DNA of 64,000 bases from assembly GCF_037381185.1 (NCBI RefSeq), contig NZ_JARRQY010000011.1, forward strand, positions 58,983 through 122,982, given 5' to 3'. The stretch comes from Acidihalobacter_A sp037381185 (lineage in GTDB: Bacteria > Pseudomonadota > Gammaproteobacteria > DSM-5130 > Acidihalobacteraceae). Each line of letters opens with the position of its first letter. The stretch's first letter is position 1. Under the pieces are notes generated by a model, which was given only the letters and a program-made list of their open reading frames with translations, was not told the DNA's origin and did not search any database. This document shows positions 50,521-58,477 of the stretch, in pieces. The translations under genes were made by a program, and so were the position numbers.

Positions 50521-51270
50521 ATGGACAAGCAAGACACCACTCACTTCGGCTATCAGCAGGTCAGGACGGAGGACAAGGCCCGCAAGGTGGCGGAGGTCTT
50601 CCACTCCGTGGCCGACCGCTACGACGTCATGAACGATCTGATGTCCTTCGGCATCCATCGCCTGTGGAAGCGCTACGCGATCGAGCTTGCCGGTGTGTGC
50701 AAGGGGCAGTGCGTGCTCGACCTGGCTGGCGGCACCGGCGATCTGGCTGGGCGTTTCGCGCGCATGGTCGGGCCGGGCGGCGAGGTGGTGCTGGCGGATA
50801 TCAACGCCTCCATGCTGCGCCGCGGTCGCGAGCGTATGCTCGACCAGGGGCTGGCCGGAAATCTGCGTTTCGCGCAGGTGAACGCCGAGTGTCTGCCCTT
50901 CCCCGACAACCATTTCGATCTGATCACCATCGCCTTCGGCCTGCGCAACGTGACCGACAAGGACGCCGCGCTGAGTTCGATGTACCGGGTGCTCAAGCCC
51001 GGTGGGCGGCTGCTGGTGCTGGAGTTCTCCAAGCCGGTGCTGCCCGGACTCAAGCCGGTCTACGATCTGTATTCCTTCAGCGCACTGCCGCTGATGGGCA
51101 AGTTGATCACGGGCGATGCCGGCAGCTATCGCTATCTGGCCGAGTCGATCCGTATGCATCCCGATCAGCCGACTCTGAAGGGCATGATGGAAACCGCCGG
51201 TTTCGAGCGCGCCGAGTACTACAATCTCAGCGGCGGTATCGTCGCCGTGCATCGGGGCCACAAATTTTGA
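50521..51270 (+). CDS. ubiE: Ubiquinone/menaquinone methyltransferase UbiE
   Basis: A 249-residue C-methyltransferase of quinone synthesis. ATG 50521 opens the conserved THFGYQQVRTEDKARKVAEV; motif I is VLDLAGGTGDLAG, and the UbiE signatures RYDVMNDLMSFGIHRLWK and ITIAFGLRNVTDK are complete. The open frame upstream over the 115-base gap is not conserved. Its stop overlaps a TTG start of an RDD gene (TTGA). Confidence 0.96.
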   Translation: MDKQDTTHFGYQQVRTEDKARKVAEVFHSVADRYDVMNDLMSFGIHRLWKRYAIELAGVCKGQCVLDLAGGTGDLAGRFARMVGPGGEVVLADINASMLRRGRERMLDQGLAGNLRFAQVNAECLPFPDNHFDLITIAFGLRNVTDKDAALSSMYRVLKPGGRLLVLEFSKPVLPGLKPVYDLYSFSALPLMGKLITGDAGSYRYLAESIRMHPDQPTLKGMMETAGFERAEYYNLSGGIVAVHRGHKF

Positions 51271-51755
51271 CCCAGCCCCGCTACGCCGGCTTCTGGCGAC
51301 GACTGCTGGCGACCATCGTCGACAGCCTGTTGCTGCTGCCGGTGCTGGCGCTGCTGTTGCAACTGGCCTACGGCGCGGACTATTGGCGCTGGGCGGAATC
51401 GCACTCCGGCATGCTCGATCTGTACGGGCCGGCCGATCTGCTGATCAACTACCTGCTGCCGTTGGTGCTCACGGTGTTTTTCTGGGTGCGCTATCGCGGC
51501 TCGCCGGGCAAGCTACTGCTGGGTTGCCGTGTGGTCGACGCGCGTAGCGGCGGAACGCTGGGCGTGGGCCAGGCGGTATTGCGCTGGTTCGCCTATATCG
51601 TGTCCATGCTGCCTTTGTGCCTGGGATTTTTGTGGATTGTATGGGACGCCCGCAAGCAGGGTTTCCACGACAAGATCGCCGGCACCGTGGTAGTTCGCGT
51701 GTCTGCCAAAGAGCCCTTGCCCCCGACGCTTGACGAAGTGAGACGCAGCTTATGA
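51267..51755 (+). CDS. RDD-family membrane protein
   Basis: A 162-residue membrane protein starting at TTG 51267, overlapping the ubiE stop. The RDD signature is present: YAGFWRRLLATIVDSLLLL with the Arg-Asp pair in helix 1, then two more helices and GSPGKLLLGCRVVDARSG and WDARKQGFHDKIAGTVVV. RDD proteins have been linked to Na+ or other transport, but most are unstudied. It is fully embedded between ubiE and ubiJ, with 4-base overlaps on both sides. Confidence 0.88.
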   Translation: MTQPRYAGFWRRLLATIVDSLLLLPVLALLLQLAYGADYWRWAESHSGMLDLYGPADLLINYLLPLVLTVFFWVRYRGSPGKLLLGCRVVDARSGGTLGVGQAVLRWFAYIVSMLPLCLGFLWIVWDARKQGFHDKIAGTVVVRVSAKEPLPPTLDEVRRSL

Positions 51756-52381
51756 ATCTCCCGGTTGCGCTGTGTGCAGCCCTGGAAACGGCGCTCAACG
51801 CCTATCTCGCCCAGGATGTCGAGACGGCGGCCACACTCGAGCGCATCGACGGACGCCTGGTCGCGGTGCATCTGGAAGGTCTCGACCTCGCGTTCGTGCT
51901 GGTGCCCGAGACGTCCCGCATCCGCGTTCACGGCAGCCTCGGCGACGAGCCCGATGCGGTGATCCGCGCCACGCCGTTGGCGCTGCTGCGTGTGGCCTTG
52001 GCCGAACAGCCCGCCGCGGCCCTGGCGGGTGGTGACGTGCGCATCGAAGGCGACGTCGAGGTCGGCGAGCGTCTGTGGGGCGTGCTGCGCGCGGTCGAAT
52101 TCGACTGGGAAGAACTGATGAGCCGCTATATCGGCGATCCGCTGGCGCATGCGCTGGGCGCCAACGTCCGCGACCTCGGCGCGCGGCTGCGGCGCAACTT
52201 CGCGCATACCGTCGACGATCTCGGCGAGTACGTGACGGAAGAGGCTCACCTGAGCCCGGTGCGGCCCGAGTTGAACGATTTCCTCGATGCCGTCGACCGC
52301 TTGCGCGAGGATCTCGATCGCCTCGAAGCGCGTCTGCTCCGCTTGGAGGCGGCGAGCAAGACAGGCGCAGACGAGGCATGA
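51752..52381 (+). CDS. ubiJ: Ubiquinone biosynthesis accessory protein UbiJ
   Basis: A 209-residue SCP2-domain protein. The N-terminal SCP2-like lipid-binding domain (about 15-110, ending DVRIEGDVEVGERL) is followed by a helical region and a C-terminal coiled coil (about 170-200). In E. coli UbiJ organises the soluble Ubi complex and binds quinone intermediates with UbiK. It overlaps the RDD gene and ubiB by 4 bases each. Confidence 0.92.
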   Translation: MNLPVALCAALETALNAYLAQDVETAATLERIDGRLVAVHLEGLDLAFVLVPETSRIRVHGSLGDEPDAVIRATPLALLRVALAEQPAAALAGGDVRIEGDVEVGERLWGVLRAVEFDWEELMSRYIGDPLAHALGANVRDLGARLRRNFAHTVDDLGEYVTEEAHLSPVRPELNDFLDAVDRLREDLDRLEARLLRLEAASKTGADEA

Positions 52382-54066
52382 GCAGCACATCCCGCCGCTC
52401 GCCGCTGCGTCTGCTGCGCCAGGCCCTGCGCCTGGCGCACATCAATTTCGTGCTGGTGCGCCATGGCCTGGACGAAGTCGTCTTCGCCATCCATCTGCTG
52501 CGCCCGCTGCGTTTCCTGCTGCTGCTGACGCCGTGGCACTGGTTCCGCAGCCACGACATCAGCCGCGGCGAGCGGATCCGTCGTGCGCTGGAGGATTTGG
52601 GGCCAATTTTCATCAAGTTCGGCCAGATGCTGTCCACCCGGCGCGATCTGCTCCCGGACGACATCGCGGACGAGTTGACTCGGCTGCAGGACCGCGTGCC
52701 GCCTTTCGAGGGCGGACGTGCGGTCGTCGAACGTGCCTACGGCAAGCCAGTGTCGGAGCTGTTCCAGAGCTTTGACGACAAGCCGATCGCTTCGGCTTCG
52801 ATCGCGCAGGTACACGGGGCGATGCTGCATGACGGGCGCCAGGTGGTGGTCAAGGTCGTGCGTCCGGAGATCGAACGCACCATTCGCAGAGATCTGGACC
52901 TGCTGCACGTGGTCGCGGACCTCGCCTACCGCTACTGGCCGGAGGGTCGGCGCCTACGGCCGCGCGAGGTCGTCGACGAATACGAAAAGACGATCCTCGA
53001 CGAACTCGACCTGTATCGCGAGGCCGCCAACGGCAGTCAGCTGCGGCGCAACTTCGAGGGTTCGCATGAACTCTATATCCCCGAGATTCATTGGGACTAC
53101 GTGCGCCGCAACGTATTCGTGATCGAACGTATCCACGGCATTCCGGTCGCGGATGTGTCGCGCCTGCGCGCCGCCGGCGTGAATCTGAAGGTGTTGGCCG
53201 AGCGGGGGGTGGAGATCTTCTTCACACAGGTGTTTAGCCATAACTTCTTTCACGCCGACATGCATCCGGGCAATATCTTCGTTGACGAGGAGCATCCCGA
53301 GAATCCGCGTTACCTGGCCATCGACTTTGGTATCGTCGGCAGTCTGTCGCCCGAGGACCAGCGCTATCTGGCCGAGAACTTCTATGCCTTTTTCAATCGC
53401 GATTATCGTCGGGTGGCCGAACTGCACGTCGAGTCTGGCTGGGTGCCGGAAACCACTCGCGTCGACGAGTTCGAATCGGCCATACGTACAGTGTGCGAAC
53501 CGATCTTCGAGCGTCCGCTGAAGGATATCTCCTTCGGACACCTGTTGCTGCGCCTATTCCAGACCGCGCGACGTTTCGATATGCAGGTGCAGCCGCAACT
53601 GGTGCTGCTGCAGAAGACGCTGCTCAACATCGAAGGTCTGGGGCGCCAGCTCTACCCCGAGCTGGATCTGTGGAAGACGGCCAAGCCGTTCATCGAGCAC
53701 TGGATGAGCGAACAGATGGGCCCTCGGGCGTTCCTGCGCAAGACGCGCGATCGCCTGCCGAAACTGCTCGAGCAGTTGCCCGAGATGCCGCAGCTGCTGT
53801 ACGAGCTGGCGCGCAAGGGCTCCGAAGGGCGCCTCATGGTGCAGGCGCAGTCTCGGGAGATTGCCGAGCTGCGTGACGAGTTGAGGCAGTCGCGGCGTCT
53901 GAGCGTGTTGCGCAGCGCCGGAGCGGCGCTGCTGGTGGCCGCCGCCTTGAGTATCGGTCTGGCACCGGCGGACGTGCTGCGCTGGGTGGATGTGCCGGTG
54001 GTCGGGTGGGCACTGCTGGCGGCGTCGGCGGCCTCTTTCGCTGCGGCCTGGTGGCGGGCACGCTAG
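52378..54066 (+). CDS. ubiB: Ubiquinone biosynthesis kinase-like protein UbiB
   Basis: A 562-residue member of the ABC1/UbiB atypical kinase family. ATG 52378 overlaps the ubiJ stop. KFGQ at 80-83 is the KxGQ motif that caps the ATP site; later motifs include the HADMHPGN catalytic loop and AIDFGIVG metal loop. Two C-terminal membrane helices (about 505-525 and 535-557) anchor it. It supports coenzyme Q production, probably by moving precursors out of the membrane. Confidence 0.95.
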   Translation: MSSTSRRSPLRLLRQALRLAHINFVLVRHGLDEVVFAIHLLRPLRFLLLLTPWHWFRSHDISRGERIRRALEDLGPIFIKFGQMLSTRRDLLPDDIADELTRLQDRVPPFEGGRAVVERAYGKPVSELFQSFDDKPIASASIAQVHGAMLHDGRQVVVKVVRPEIERTIRRDLDLLHVVADLAYRYWPEGRRLRPREVVDEYEKTILDELDLYREAANGSQLRRNFEGSHELYIPEIHWDYVRRNVFVIERIHGIPVADVSRLRAAGVNLKVLAERGVEIFFTQVFSHNFFHADMHPGNIFVDEEHPENPRYLAIDFGIVGSLSPEDQRYLAENFYAFFNRDYRRVAELHVESGWVPETTRVDEFESAIRTVCEPIFERPLKDISFGHLLLRLFQTARRFDMQVQPQLVLLQKTLLNIEGLGRQLYPELDLWKTAKPFIEHWMSEQMGPRAFLRKTRDRLPKLLEQLPEMPQLLYELARKGSEGRLMVQAQSREIAELRDELRQSRRLSVLRSAGAALLVAAALSIGLAPADVLRWVDVPVVGWALLAASAASFAAAWWRAR

Positions 54067-54118
54067 AGAGCGGCGCCGCGCCAACGAAAGCCAGTCCTCG
54101 AGGGCCGGATGGTCCCAG

Positions 54119-54155
54119 CGAAGCGTAGCTTGGGGTGAAGCGCAGCGATCCTCAA
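54119..54155. repeat. REP-like element related to the 40.48 kb hairpin
   Basis: GCGAAGCGTAGCTTGGGGT, then AAGCGCAGCGATCCTCAAC, matches the left part of 40474-40510 (GAAGCGTAGGTTGGGGT, GCGAAGCGCACCCCAAC) with scattered differences. The second inverted arm is not preserved. It lies between the convergent ubiB and ppk2 genes. Confidence 0.65.
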
Positions 54156-54187
54156 CACACCCCTGCAAGCGCGATCCGCGAGGGGCG

Positions 54188-55345
54188 TTAGCTGCGCAGA
54201 TAGTGCCCGGAGGTGATGTCATGCTCGCCGCGTTCGTGTACCACGTCGGCTCGTCCGACCAGCAGCGTGTCGAGTGCTCCGATACGCTCCAGATCCTTGC
54301 TGGTATACGGCAGCGACAGCAGGATGTAGCGCATGGCATTGAGGCGTGCGCGCTTCTTGTCGTCGGACTTGACCACCGTCCAGGGCGAATCGGCCGTGTC
54401 GGTGTGGAAGAACATGGCTTCCTTGGCGTTGGTGTAGTCCTCCCATCTTTCCAGCGAGGCCAGGTCAATCGGCGATAGCTTCCATTGTTTCAGGGGATGT
54501 ACGCGCCGCTCTTTGAAGCGCCGGCGCTGTTCCTCGCGGCTGACCGAAAACCAGAACTTGATCAGATGAATGCCGCTGCGCACGAGATTGCGCTCGAATT
54601 CCGGCGCCTGGCGCAGGAACTCCTGATATTCATAGGGATTGCAGAAGTCCATCACATGTTCGACGCCGGCGCGGTTGTACCAGGAGCGATCGAACAGCAC
54701 GATCTCGCCGAAGGTCGGCAGGTGCGTGATGTAGCGCTGGAAGTACCACTGCCCGCGCTCGATCTCGCTGGGTTTTTCCAAGGCGACGACCCGCGCTCCG
54801 CGTGGATTCAAATGTTCCATGATGCGCTTGATCGTGCCGCCCTTGCCTGCGGCATCGCGTCCTTCGAACACGATCACGACGCGTTGTTGCGCGTCCTTGA
54901 CCCATGCCTGCAGCTTGAGCATTTCAACCTGCAGATCGAATTTCTGCTTCTCGTAGTCGCGCCGGCGCATCTTGTAGAGGTAGGGATAGCTACCTTCGCG
55001 CCAGTCTTCGGCCAGTTCGTCGTTGGTTTTGCCGGGAGGCGCCGGTTGCGGGCGGCGTAGTTCCGCTTCCATCGCTTCGACGTCGTCCGGCGCGTCGCCC
55101 AGCAGGATGGCGTCGATGCTTTCCTGTGCCTTGTCGCCTTCGTTGTTCTGGATTTCGCGCAAGGCGACGGCTTCGGCGTCCTGTGCGCCGATGGTGGCTT
55201 CGTCGACTTCGTATTTTTCAACGCCGGTGGGTGTCAGCCTGGGGGCGATGTCGCCTTTGCTCATCCGGCGCGGCGTGTCTTCGGCACGTGCCGCGCCGGA
55301 ACGGCGTTTCGATGCTTTCTTTTCGATCTGCCCACGATCGTCCAT
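54188..55345 (-). CDS. ppk2: Polyphosphate kinase 2
   Basis: A 385-residue PPK2-family kinase, which transfers phosphate between polyphosphate and nucleotides. Walker A GRDAAGKG is at 162-169, the lid region FQRYITHLP follows, and Walker B reads LFDRSWYNRAGVE. The catalytic core (about 115-380) resembles single-domain class I PPK2. About 110 residues of charged, probably unstructured sequence precede it (KKASKRRSGAARAEDTPRR). Direction (GDP/ADP phosphorylation or polyP synthesis) cannot be read. Confidence 0.92.
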   Translation of the reverse strand: MDDRGQIEKKASKRRSGAARAEDTPRRMSKGDIAPRLTPTGVEKYEVDEATIGAQDAEAVALREIQNNEGDKAQESIDAILLGDAPDDVEAMEAELRRPQPAPPGKTNDELAEDWREGSYPYLYKMRRRDYEKQKFDLQVEMLKLQAWVKDAQQRVVIVFEGRDAAGKGGTIKRIMEHLNPRGARVVALEKPSEIERGQWYFQRYITHLPTFGEIVLFDRSWYNRAGVEHVMDFCNPYEYQEFLRQAPEFERNLVRSGIHLIKFWFSVSREEQRRRFKERRVHPLKQWKLSPIDLASLERWEDYTNAKEAMFFHTDTADSPWTVVKSDDKKRARLNAMRYILLSLPYTSKDLERIGALDTLLVGRADVVHERGEHDITSGHYLRS

Positions 55346-55506
55346 TGTCAGCCCCTGTCTGCTGTCTCCCCTCTCAGCACCCGCTAGTCCGATTGTCCGG
55401 CGGGTGTTTCCTGAGATTCAATCTAGCGTCTGGGGACCTGCGCATCACGCACTAGCTGCGCATTGATTGACGCAGGTCATATTGGACGATCCGGAGTGGC
55501 GGCGTC

Positions 55507-56949
55507 TCAGCCGCGCTTGGGCTTGCCGGCCATGTGCAGGGCGCGTCCGTCGACTGCCAGAGCGGCCTCGTGTACGGACTCGGACAGCGTCGGGTGCGCG
55601 AAGATGGTCCGTGCCAGGTCCTCCGAGGTGGCCTCCATCGACATGGCGATGACGGCCTGCTGGACGAGTTCGGAGGCGCTGGGTCCGAAGACGTGCGCTG
55701 CCAGCAGGCGGTCCGTCTCGGCGTGTGCCAGCAATTTGACTTCGCCCTCGACATCGCCTTGGGCGCGGGCACGGCCGTTGGCGGCGAACGGGAAGCGGCC
55801 GCTGCGGTAGGGGATGCCGGCCTGTTTGAGCTTCTGCTCGGTCGGGCCGACCCAGGCGAATTCGGGCGTGGTGTAGATCACGGAAGGAATCAGATCGGGT
55901 TCCGTCGCGCTGTTCTGCCCGGCGATTCGCTCGACGACCATGACGCCCTCTTCCTCGCCCTTGTGCGCGAGCATGGGACCTCGCACGGCATCGCCGATGG
56001 CCCACACGCCGGGCAGGTTGGTGCGGCAGAAGTCGTCGACATGGATGCAGCCGCGTTCGTCCAGCAGTAGGTCGCTCTCGTTCGTGAACAGTCCGGTGGT
56101 GTTCGGCCGGCGGCCGACGGCTACGATGACGCGATCGTAGCGTTCCTGCTGTTCGCCCGAAGCATCCTCGAATACCGTGCGCACGCTCTTGCCGCTGAGC
56201 TTGGCGGACTTGATGCGCGTGCCGAGTTTGATTTGCAGGCCCTGGTTGGTATAGGTCTTGAGCGCCGTGCGGGCCAGGGCTTGGTCGGCGATGGGCAGGA
56301 AGTCGGGCTGCGCTTCGAGCAGGGTGACCTCGGAGCCGAGGCGGTTCCATACGCTGCCGAGTTCGAGTCCGATGACGCCGGCACCGATCACCGCCAGGCG
56401 CTTGGGCACGTCGGTGAATTCCAGGGCGCCGGTGGAGTCGACCACGTATTCGCCATCCAGCGGTGCGGAGTCCAGCGCGATAGGCGTCGAGCCGGGGGCG
56501 AGGATGACGTTGTCGGCGGTCAGTTCCTTGGGCGTCTTGCGGTCGTGCGCGGTGAAACCGACGCGGCCGGTACCGAGGAGTTGGCCGTGGCCCTTGAGCC
56601 AGTCGATGTCCTGCGCCTTGAACAGGGTCGCGATGCCCTGGGTGAGGGCGGTGACGACGCTGCGTTTGCGCGCCAGCATGGTGTCCACGTCGATGCGCAG
56701 CCCGTCGACCAGGATGCCCTGATCGGCGTACTCCGTGCGCAGGGCGCTGAAGTGATGTGAGGTGTCGAGCAGCGCCTTGGAGGGGATGCACCCGGCGTTG
56801 AGACAGGTGCCGCCCAGGCTGGGCTTGCCGTCGGGGTCGAGCCAGTTGTCGATGCATCCGACCTTGAAGCCGAGCTGGGCGCCGCGCAGTGCAGCGACGT
56901 AGCCCGCCGGGCCGGCTCCGATGACGATGAGGTCGTAATCCTTGTCCAT
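55507..56949 (-). CDS. lpdA: Dihydrolipoyl dehydrogenase
   Basis: A 480-residue FAD disulfide oxidoreductase, the E3 component of 2-oxo acid dehydrogenase complexes. FAD loop GAGPAGY at 11-17; redox disulfide Cys49-Cys54 in GGTCLNAGCIPSK; NAD loop GAGVIGLELG; and VWAIGDAVRGPMLAHK, and HPTLSE near the C-terminus with the catalytic His-Glu pair. It lies 256 bases downstream of sucB on the same strand and probably serves the 2-oxoglutarate dehydrogenase complex, as in sucA-sucB-lpd operons. Confidence 0.95.
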   Translation of the reverse strand: MDKDYDLIVIGAGPAGYVAALRGAQLGFKVGCIDNWLDPDGKPSLGGTCLNAGCIPSKALLDTSHHFSALRTEYADQGILVDGLRIDVDTMLARKRSVVTALTQGIATLFKAQDIDWLKGHGQLLGTGRVGFTAHDRKTPKELTADNVILAPGSTPIALDSAPLDGEYVVDSTGALEFTDVPKRLAVIGAGVIGLELGSVWNRLGSEVTLLEAQPDFLPIADQALARTALKTYTNQGLQIKLGTRIKSAKLSGKSVRTVFEDASGEQQERYDRVIVAVGRRPNTTGLFTNESDLLLDERGCIHVDDFCRTNLPGVWAIGDAVRGPMLAHKGEEEGVMVVERIAGQNSATEPDLIPSVIYTTPEFAWVGPTEQKLKQAGIPYRSGRFPFAANGRARAQGDVEGEVKLLAHAETDRLLAAHVFGPSASELVQQAVIAMSMEATSEDLARTIFAHPTLSESVHEAALAVDGRALHMAGKPKRG

Positions 56950-57205
56950 AGCATGTTCTCCGCAGGCTGTGGCGGTATTTATAGTCCTAAAGCCCGTGCT
57001 CCCTGCGACCCGTCGAGGTGCAGGGAAGCAGGGGCCGGGGCCGCCGTCGCAGCGGCGATGGCGGCTGCTTCAGGCGGAAGGTATTTCAGGGGGGTACGCG
57101 TGCCGGCGGGCGGCCGTGCCGCCCTTTCCATGCCATCGGACAGGCGGATGCGTAGTAAGCGTGCGTGCAGCCGGCTGTCCTTTTCGCGCACTCCCAGGTG
57201 TGGCC

Positions 57206-58438
57206 TTAGAGTTCCAGCAACAGGCGCGAAGGATCCTCTACGGCATCCTTGATCGCGGCAAGGAACTGTACTGCCTCACGTCCGTCGATTATGCGATGGT
57301 CGTATGACAGCGCTAAGTACATCATCGGACGGATCGCGATCTCGTCGTCGACGACCACGGGGCGTTCCTGGATTTTGTGCATGCCCAGGATGGCGCTCTG
57401 CGGCGGATTGAGGATCGGGGTCGAGAGCAGCGAACCGAATACGCCACCGTTGGAGATCGTGAAGGTACCACCGGTGATGTCGTCCATGCCCAGGGCGTTG
57501 TCGCGCGCGCGGGTGGCGAATTCGCCGATGCGGCGCTCGATATCGGCCGTCGACAGCAGGTCCGCATCGCGCAGGATCGGTACGACCAGGCCGCGCGGCG
57601 AGGAAACGGCGACGCCGACATCGTAGAAGCCATGATAAACGACGTCGTTGCCGTCGATGGAGGCGTTGACGGCGGGGAAGCGCTTGAGTGCAGCCACGGC
57701 GGCCATGACGAAGAAGGACATGAAGCCGAGGCGCACGTCGTGAGCCTTCTCGAAGCGGTCGCGATAACGATTGCGCAGCTGCATGATGGGCTGCATGTCC
57801 ACTTCGTTGAAGGTGGTCAGCATGGCTGCATTGTGCTGCGCCTGAACCAGACGCTCGGCTATGCGCGCGCGTAGGCGAGTCATCGGCACACGGCGTTCGT
57901 TGCGCTCGCCGGCCACGGGGGCGGGAGTCTGCTCGCGCACGACTGCCGGCGAGGCAGGTGCCGGCGTCTCGGGCTTCGGCGCTGCTGCGGGGGCCTTCTG
58001 GGCCTCGGCTTTGGCGGCGACATAAGCCTCTACGTCTTCCTTCAGGATGCGGCCGCCTTTGCCGGAGCCTTGGATCATGTCGGCGCTCAGACCGTGTTCG
58101 TCGAGCAGGCGGCGTACTGCGGGGCCTACCGGGGCGTTGCCGTTTGCAGCAGTTTCCTCGGTTTCCTGCGTTTCCGCGGAGGCTGCTGCCTTGACGACCG
58201 CGCCGTCGGTAAAGCGGGCGATCACTTGCCCTGCAGTGACGACGTCGCCTTCCTTAGCCAACACTTCGCCGAGTACTCCGCTGCCGGGAGCGGGGACTTC
58301 AAGCACGACTTTGTCGGTTTCCAGGTCGACGAGATTTTCGTCCGCGGAAACCGCTTCGCCCGGTTGTTTGTGCCAGGCGGCGATGGTGGCGTCTGCCACT
58401 GACTCGGGAAGGGGGGGTACCTTGACCTCGGTGTTCAT
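57206..58438 (-). CDS. sucB: 2-oxoglutarate dehydrogenase E2 component
   Basis: A 410-residue dihydrolipoyl succinyltransferase. The lipoyl domain (about 3-78) has Lys43 in DLETDKVV. A hinge, the E3-binding domain (VGPAVRRLLDEHGLSADMI region, about 108-142), an Ala/Pro linker and the catalytic domain (about 180-410) follow, with the active motif near YDHRIIDGREAVQFL. It is 39 bases downstream of sucA. Confidence 0.95.
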   Translation of the reverse strand: MNTEVKVPPLPESVADATIAAWHKQPGEAVSADENLVDLETDKVVLEVPAPGSGVLGEVLAKEGDVVTAGQVIARFTDGAVVKAAASAETQETEETAANGNAPVGPAVRRLLDEHGLSADMIQGSGKGGRILKEDVEAYVAAKAEAQKAPAAAPKPETPAPASPAVVREQTPAPVAGERNERRVPMTRLRARIAERLVQAQHNAAMLTTFNEVDMQPIMQLRNRYRDRFEKAHDVRLGFMSFFVMAAVAALKRFPAVNASIDGNDVVYHGFYDVGVAVSSPRGLVVPILRDADLLSTADIERRIGEFATRARDNALGMDDITGGTFTISNGGVFGSLLSTPILNPPQSAILGMHKIQERPVVVDDEIAIRPMMYLALSYDHRIIDGREAVQFLAAIKDAVEDPSRLLLEL

Positions 58439-58477
58439 GAGGGGGGAAATTCTCCGTGGGGCTGGTGGTGGGTTGGC

